Assembly: GCA_022565655.1 (NCBI GenBank)
Contig: JAIUMG010000105.1
Location: forward strand, 1-10,239
Length of the DNA: 10,239 nucleotides
DNA from: Alkalimonas sp.
GTDB taxonomy: Bacteria; Pseudomonadota; Gammaproteobacteria; Enterobacterales; Alteromonadaceae
Reading direction: 5' to 3'
Shown here in pieces: positions 6,699 through 10,239 of this stretch (its first letter is position 1; each line of letters starts with the position of its first letter). Under the pieces are notes generated by a model. It was not told where the DNA came from. It did no database searches and saw only the letters and a program-made list of their open reading frames with translations. Made by a program: the position numbers and the translations under genes.

Positions 6699-6996
6699 AC
6701 TGATGATTGCCTGGTACGCCGCCCAACCCTGGCTCTGGCTCATCGCAGTGCTATGTATCGCCCTGGTACTCAGTTTATGGCTCGGCAGGCATCGTCATGG
6801 CCCCACTTACTTTGGCCTGTGGCCACTGTCGGTGATGGTGGGTGTGCTGGCCATGCTGCTTGCCCCTGCCCTGACCAACTCACAGCTCCGTTATGTGGCC
6901 ACCTGGCCTGATCTACTTCTGCTAGCGGTCATCGGCATCAGCGCCATGCTATACACCTGGCTGCTTTGCAAAAACTGGTTACGCCAAGGCAATTAA
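6682..6996 (+). CDS. Unrecognised 104-residue three-helix membrane protein
   Basis: I do not recognise a family. The protein is strongly hydrophobic, with likely membrane helices at about 17-34, 45-64 and 77-96. A short basic loop GRHRHGP (35-41) lies between helices 1 and 2, and the C-terminal tail CKNWLRQGN is basic. The positive loops suggest that loop 1 and the C-terminus are cytoplasmic, which would put the N-terminus outside. It is very Trp- and Leu-rich. It follows sqr by 50 bp in the same orientation with no terminator between, so it is probably the third gene of that operon and may assist SQR or quinone/sulfur handling in the membrane; that is inference from position. Its ATG is in repeat copy 2 with AAAGGAA 7-8 nt upstream. 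Confidence 0.75.
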   Translation: MSIDGILMIAWYAAQPWLWLIAVLCIALVLSLWLGRHRHGPTYFGLWPLSVMVGVLAMLLAPALTNSQLRYVATWPDLLLLAVIGISAMLYTWLLCKNWLRQGN

Positions 6997-7006
6997 AAAC
7001 TGGTGC

Positions 7007-7035
7007 TTTCAAGTACTTTAGCTAAACTTTATATT
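7007..7035 (+). promoter_or_regulatory. Candidate promoter of the EAL-HDOD gene
   Basis: TATATT (7030-7035, five of six to TATAAT) lies 17 bp after TTTCAA (7007-7012, three of six to TTGACA), about 27 bp before the start codon. The gap from the preceding operon is only 65 bp, so read-through is also possible. Consensus match only. Confidence 0.35.
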
Positions 7036-7061
7036 GTTAACGCTGTATCAGGAACCTACCC

Positions 7062-8264
7062 ATGTATGCCTACATTGCCCGCCAACCGATTTACGATGCC
7101 AATAAGACACTCTATGGCTACGAGCTGCTATTTCGTGATGGTGAAACCAATAGTTTTCCAAATATCGATGGTGATGAGGCCACCTCACGTTTAATTACTG
7201 AACATCACTTGCTGGTCGGCGTGGAAACCATTACATCGGGCACTCTCGCATTCATTAACTTTTCGGCTGAAACCCTGATCCACCATTTTCCAACGTCTAT
7301 TCAGGCCAGCAGCACAGTGATTGAAGTGCTGGAAACTGTCCCGATTAGCGATGAGCTGTTATATGCCTGCCGGGACTTGCACGCAAAAGGCTATCAACTA
7401 GCCTTGGATGATCATGACTTTGATCCTAAGTGGGATGTATTTTTAGCTTACACCACCTATATTAAAGTCGATATACAGCAATTTAATATGCTGCAAATTA
7501 GTAAGTACATCCAACGCATTCAGCCCTATGCGATCACCTTATTGGCAGAGCGGGTCGAAACCGCTGAACAATTTGAACAGCTAAAATTGCTTGGCTTCAG
7601 CTTGTTTCAAGGCTACTGGTTTGCCAAGCCGGAAATGCTAAAACACAAACAGCTCAGCAGCAATCAACTGACATTGGTGCAGCTGATTTCAGAAGCTGCA
7701 GCCACGGAGCTTGACTTCGATAAGCTCAATGCATTGGTTGAGCGTGATTTAGCTTTATCCTATAAGTTACTTCGATTCATAAACAACAGTGCTTTTGCTA
7801 AGCAACAACCCATCGAGTCTTTAAAGCTTGCCATGACCTATATGGGAGAAACTGAACTTCGAAAATTTCTTGCCTTATTTGCCTTGTCCAACCTAACCAA
7901 TGGCAATAAAGATGTGTTGCTAATGCAATCGCTGGTGCGTGCTAAGTGTTGTGAACAGTTGTCCATGGCACATTGCCCAACCGATAGTCCGACGCTGGCT
8001 TTTATGACTGGCTTATTCTCAATGGTGGATAGCTTGCTAAGCATGCCTATGCAGCAAGTTCTAAAGCAGCTGCCATTGCCCCCTTCGATCACTGAAGCAT
8101 TGCTGCATGGCCGTGGCTCCCTAGGACGTTATTTAAAGATGATCATTGCCTACGAAGAAACGGATTGGTCATTAGTCGACAACTTAGCTGAAAAGATGAC
8201 AACTCAGCCAGATATGGCTAAGATCTATCAAACTGCAGTGGTTTGGGCACAAGAAATTTTGTAA
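7062..8264 (+). CDS. EAL-HDOD signalling protein, EAL site degenerate (YuxH/CdgJ-like)
   Basis: A 400-residue cytoplasmic protein with an EAL domain (about 1-195) followed by an HDOD domain (about 200-395). The opening YIARQPIYDANKTLYGYELL is typical of this two-domain family. The EAL motif is reduced to ELL (21-23). Some ligand positions remain: Asn66 in INFS, Glu88, Asp116-Asp117, Lys135 and Glu163 in AERVET. The usual DDFGTG loop is DDHDFDP (116-122), so c-di-GMP hydrolysis is doubtful and a binding or scaffold role is more likely. HDOD domains lack the HD metal site and act in regulation; SYKLLRFINNSAF (233-245) is its usual core. Related proteins affect motility and biofilm formation. 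AGGA sits 8 nt before the ATG. It is followed 67 bp later by an HD-GYP gene in the same direction. Confidence 0.9.
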   Translation: MYAYIARQPIYDANKTLYGYELLFRDGETNSFPNIDGDEATSRLITEHHLLVGVETITSGTLAFINFSAETLIHHFPTSIQASSTVIEVLETVPISDELLYACRDLHAKGYQLALDDHDFDPKWDVFLAYTTYIKVDIQQFNMLQISKYIQRIQPYAITLLAERVETAEQFEQLKLLGFSLFQGYWFAKPEMLKHKQLSSNQLTLVQLISEAAATELDFDKLNALVERDLALSYKLLRFINNSAFAKQQPIESLKLAMTYMGETELRKFLALFALSNLTNGNKDVLLMQSLVRAKCCEQLSMAHCPTDSPTLAFMTGLFSMVDSLLSMPMQQVLKQLPLPPSITEALLHGRGSLGRYLKMIIAYEETDWSLVDNLAEKMTTQPDMAKIYQTAVVWAQEIL

Positions 8265-8318
8265 ACCGCCTCCAAGAACCCTGTTTAACTCGCCCTTTTT
8301 TTAACATTTATATTAAAC

Positions 8319-8322
8319 GGAG
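8319..8322 (+). promoter_or_regulatory. Ribosome binding site of the HD-GYP gene
   Basis: GGAG lies 3 nt before a TTG at 8326 and 9 nt before a second in-frame TTG at 8332. The second spacing is more usual, so 8332 is taken as the start; no ATG lies nearby in frame. Confidence 0.55.
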
Positions 8323-8331
8323 TCCTTGCTG

Positions 8332-9585
8332 TTGGCGGAAAAAATAGCTCCTTCCAAACTTCGTATTGGCCTAGCCATTAAGTTGCCGGTCAACTGGATG
8401 AAACACCCCTTTATGTCCAGTAAAATGGTGATTGAAAATCAGCATGAAATCCGCATTATTCAGTCTTTAAAGCTCGATTTTGTTTATTGGTATCCGGAAA
8501 AGAGCCGACCCGCGCCAGCAGAGGAAAAAGCCAGCAAAGCCGATGTACTGAAGCAAATTGATGAGGCGGCTGAGTACCGTGCTCAGTTGCAGCAGGAAAA
8601 ATCAGCTCGCATTGAAGAGTCCAAAGCGCGGCGGCGCAATATCCAGAAAACGGAAAAAGCCTTTAGCCAGTCGTTTAACCAGCTGCATAGTTTGATGAAG
8701 AAAATTGGCAGCCAGCCGGTCACCGCCATCGAAGAAGCTTCCCAGCTAACAGCTAACATTGCCGAGCAAATGAGCCAGCAAGATGCTCTCTCTATGCACA
8801 TGATTGCTACGGCACAAAAAGATCAGGAAAACCTTTACTACCATGCACTGAATGTCTCCACCTTATCGATGTTATTGGCCAGGAATTTGAAACTGGCCGA
8901 AGAGCAAATTCAATTGGTCGGTTTTGGTGCATTATTTCATGATATTGGCAAACTGCGTTTGCCCAGCCAAATTCTGCGCAAAAAAGAACCGCTGACGAAA
9001 CCCGAGCAAAACCTATTAAACCTGCATACCCAATATGGTGCTGAGCTGGCTCAAAACTTATCCAGCTTCCCGCCAGAAGCCGTGAATATTCTCATGCAAC
9101 ATCATGAGTACATGGATGGTTCTGGTTTTCCAAAAGGGTTAAAAGAAGCAAGCATCGACCCTTTGGCTAAGATCGTCGCCGTGGTGAACACCTTTGATAA
9201 CCTTTGTCACCCGGGCCCAGGGCAAGGTATCCGGTCGCCACATAGCGCCTTATCGTACATGTACCGAAAAATGAAAGATCAACTGCCAGCAACCGAGCTG
9301 AAGTTGTTGATCAAAATGATGGGCGTGTACCCGCCAGGTACTCTGGTGCAATTGAATGATGAACGCATCGGCATGGTGATTACCGTCAACAGCGATTCGC
9401 TGCTGCAACCCGATATCATGATGTACGACAGTGATATCCCGCGAATGGAAGCACCTATTCTAACCATGGGACAAGATGGCTTAGCCATTGAAAAAGTTCT
9501 AAAGCCCCAGCAACTGCCTGAGCAGGTACTGGAGTACTTAAACCCATGCGCCAAAGTCAGTTATTACGTGCAGGGCAAGCAGTAA
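8332..9585 (+). CDS. HD-GYP c-di-GMP phosphodiesterase with N-terminal DUF3391
   Basis: A 417-residue cytoplasmic protein. Residues 1-55 match the DUF3391 opening (SKLRIGLAIKLPVNWMKHPF, then a HEIRIIQSLKLDFVYW segment). A charged, probably coiled linker spans about 60-120. The HD-GYP domain runs from about 145 to 350. Metal and catalytic residues are in place (numbered from the 8332 start): His171, His203-Asp204 with Lys207 in LFHDIGKL, His232, and His257-His258 with Asp262 in HHEYMDGSGFP, then Asp289. The GYP triplet is GFP, a tolerated variant. The predicted reaction is hydrolysis of c-di-GMP to pGpG/GMP. A C-terminal segment (about 330-417) follows, as usual for the DUF3391 group. The start is TTG; 8326 is an alternative that adds two residues. 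The gene ends 20 bp from the convergent cheV with no visible terminator. Confidence 0.93.
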   Translation: MAEKIAPSKLRIGLAIKLPVNWMKHPFMSSKMVIENQHEIRIIQSLKLDFVYWYPEKSRPAPAEEKASKADVLKQIDEAAEYRAQLQQEKSARIEESKARRRNIQKTEKAFSQSFNQLHSLMKKIGSQPVTAIEEASQLTANIAEQMSQQDALSMHMIATAQKDQENLYYHALNVSTLSMLLARNLKLAEEQIQLVGFGALFHDIGKLRLPSQILRKKEPLTKPEQNLLNLHTQYGAELAQNLSSFPPEAVNILMQHHEYMDGSGFPKGLKEASIDPLAKIVAVVNTFDNLCHPGPGQGIRSPHSALSYMYRKMKDQLPATELKLLIKMMGVYPPGTLVQLNDERIGMVITVNSDSLLQPDIMMYDSDIPRMEAPILTMGQDGLAIEKVLKPQQLPEQVLEYLNPCAKVSYYVQGKQ

Positions 9586-9605
9586 CGCCTACTCTGCACA
9601 TTAGC

Positions 9606-10239
9606 TTAACTAAACATCCAGTGCTTCACCGCTGAAGCCAGTTCATCTGGGTGAAACTTGGCGATAAACTGATCGGCTCCCACTTTTTTCACCATCGCCT
9701 CGTTGAAAACTCCGCTTAATGAGGAGTGCAGTACCACATGCAGTTTATTGAGATCCGGGTGTGCTTTTACTTTGGCGGTCAGGGTGTAGCCATCCATTTC
9801 CGGCATTTCAATGTCCGAAATCATCAATGGTACCTGAGAGGTAATATCGCCGCCCATTTCTTCAGCTTTCGCTTCCAGCCAGCGCAAGGCTTCGCGGCCA
9901 TCATTGACCAACTGTACTTTCACACCAATCGAACTAAGGGCTCGTTTCACCTGATTTCTGGCTACTGACGAATCATCAGCCACCAACACCGTCAGCTTGG
10001 TTAAATCAAGCGAGGCGGCTTCTTCTTTAATGGTTTCACTGACCGTTTCATCGGGTGGTGAAATTTCAGCAAAGACTTTCTCTACATCAATCACCTGCAC
10101 CAGCTTATCGTCGACTTTGGTCACTGCAGTCAGATAGTGATTATTACCAGCACCTTTGGGGGGCGGCATGATCTGTTCCCAGTTAATATTCACGATGCGA
10201 TCGACCCCCCCAACCAAAAAGCCCTGGGTGGTTCGATTG
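9606..10239 (-). CDS. cheV: CheV chemotaxis adaptor (CheW-receiver), 3' part only
   Basis: 210 codons are visible; the gene continues past the right edge, so its start and most of its CheW domain are missing. The visible N-terminal part, NRTTQGFLVGGVDRIVNINW then MPPPKG, is the end of a CheW-like domain that couples receptors to CheA; the phrase YLTAVTKVDDKLVQVIDVE is typical of CheV. A receiver domain follows: acidic pair Asp88-Asp89 (VLVADDSS), phospho-acceptor Asp142 in SDIEMPEMDGYT, Ser172 and Lys194 in IAKFHP (numbered from the first visible full codon). All receiver residues look functional, so CheA can probably phosphorylate it. A run of seven G (10205-10211, coding strand) is read in frame. 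A TTG at 10215-10217 is not the real start, because the family sequence continues upstream. Confidence 0.95.
   Translation of the reverse strand, partial: NRTTQGFLVGGVDRIVNINWEQIMPPPKGAGNNHYLTAVTKVDDKLVQVIDVEKVFAEISPPDETVSETIKEEAASLDLTKLTVLVADDSSVARNQVKRALSSIGVKVQLVNDGREALRWLEAKAEEMGGDITSQVPLMISDIEMPEMDGYTLTAKVKAHPDLNKLHVVLHSSLSGVFNEAMVKKVGADQFIAKFHPDELASAVKHWMFS

Noticed and set aside
8294..8302. Run of T after the EAL-HDOD gene, possible terminator
   Set aside because: No GC-rich hairpin precedes it.
10205..10211. Run of seven C (G on the cheV strand), possible frameshift site
   Set aside because: The cheV frame reads through it as Val-Gly-Gly-Val in line with the family; nothing is broken.
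1..10239. Search for CRISPR arrays, tRNA/rRNA genes, insertion-sequence ends, phage or defence genes
   Set aside because: None seen; repeats are limited to the 38-bp duplication and the short TAGGTA copies.

Overview
The window looks like chromosomal DNA of a gammaproteobacterium with alteromonad-like affinities (Rheinheimera/Alishewanella/Shewanella-like). This is inferred from the CheV, HD-GYP and EAL-HDOD protein styles and a base composition of roughly half G+C. Coding is dense, and no RNA genes, insertion sequences, CRISPR arrays or phage genes were seen. Two genes are cut by the window edges: cydC on the left and cheV on the right.

Left half (1-4823, minus strand): a tightly packed operon cydA-cydB-cydD-cydC. 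CydA and CydB are the two large subunits of a cytochrome bd quinol oxidase of the short, cyanide-insensitive-oxidase (CioAB-like) type. CydD and CydC form the heterodimeric ABC exporter of cysteine/glutathione needed to assemble bd oxidases. Each junction overlaps or abuts (TAATG, TAA|GTG, and a 14-nt overlap), so translation is probably coupled.

Centre (4824-5052): a 229-bp divergent control region with a candidate extended -10 for cydA, a dyad, and three TAGGTA direct repeats next to the rightward gene.

Centre-right (5053-6996, plus strand): a small sulfur-linked operon. It encodes a YgaP-like (DUF2892) two-helix membrane protein, a type II sulfide:quinone oxidoreductase (human SQOR-like) carrying a probable twin-arginine signal, and an unrecognised 104-residue three-helix membrane protein. 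Between the last two lies a 38-bp tandem duplication of a translation start region. It creates a 13-codon open frame whose stop overlaps the next start (ATGA).

Right (7062-10239): a signalling block. An EAL-HDOD protein with a degenerate EAL site is followed by an HD-GYP c-di-GMP phosphodiesterase with an N-terminal DUF3391 domain, both on the plus strand. A convergent cheV (CheW-receiver chemotaxis adaptor) follows, cut by the right edge.

How the genes fit together: SQR feeds electrons from sulfide into the quinone pool. A bd-type oxidase, a family known to tolerate sulfide and cyanide, can take electrons from that pool and pass them to O2. The divergent arrangement therefore reads as a sulfide detoxification/respiration module. 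The neighbouring c-di-GMP and chemotaxis genes may be only adjacent.
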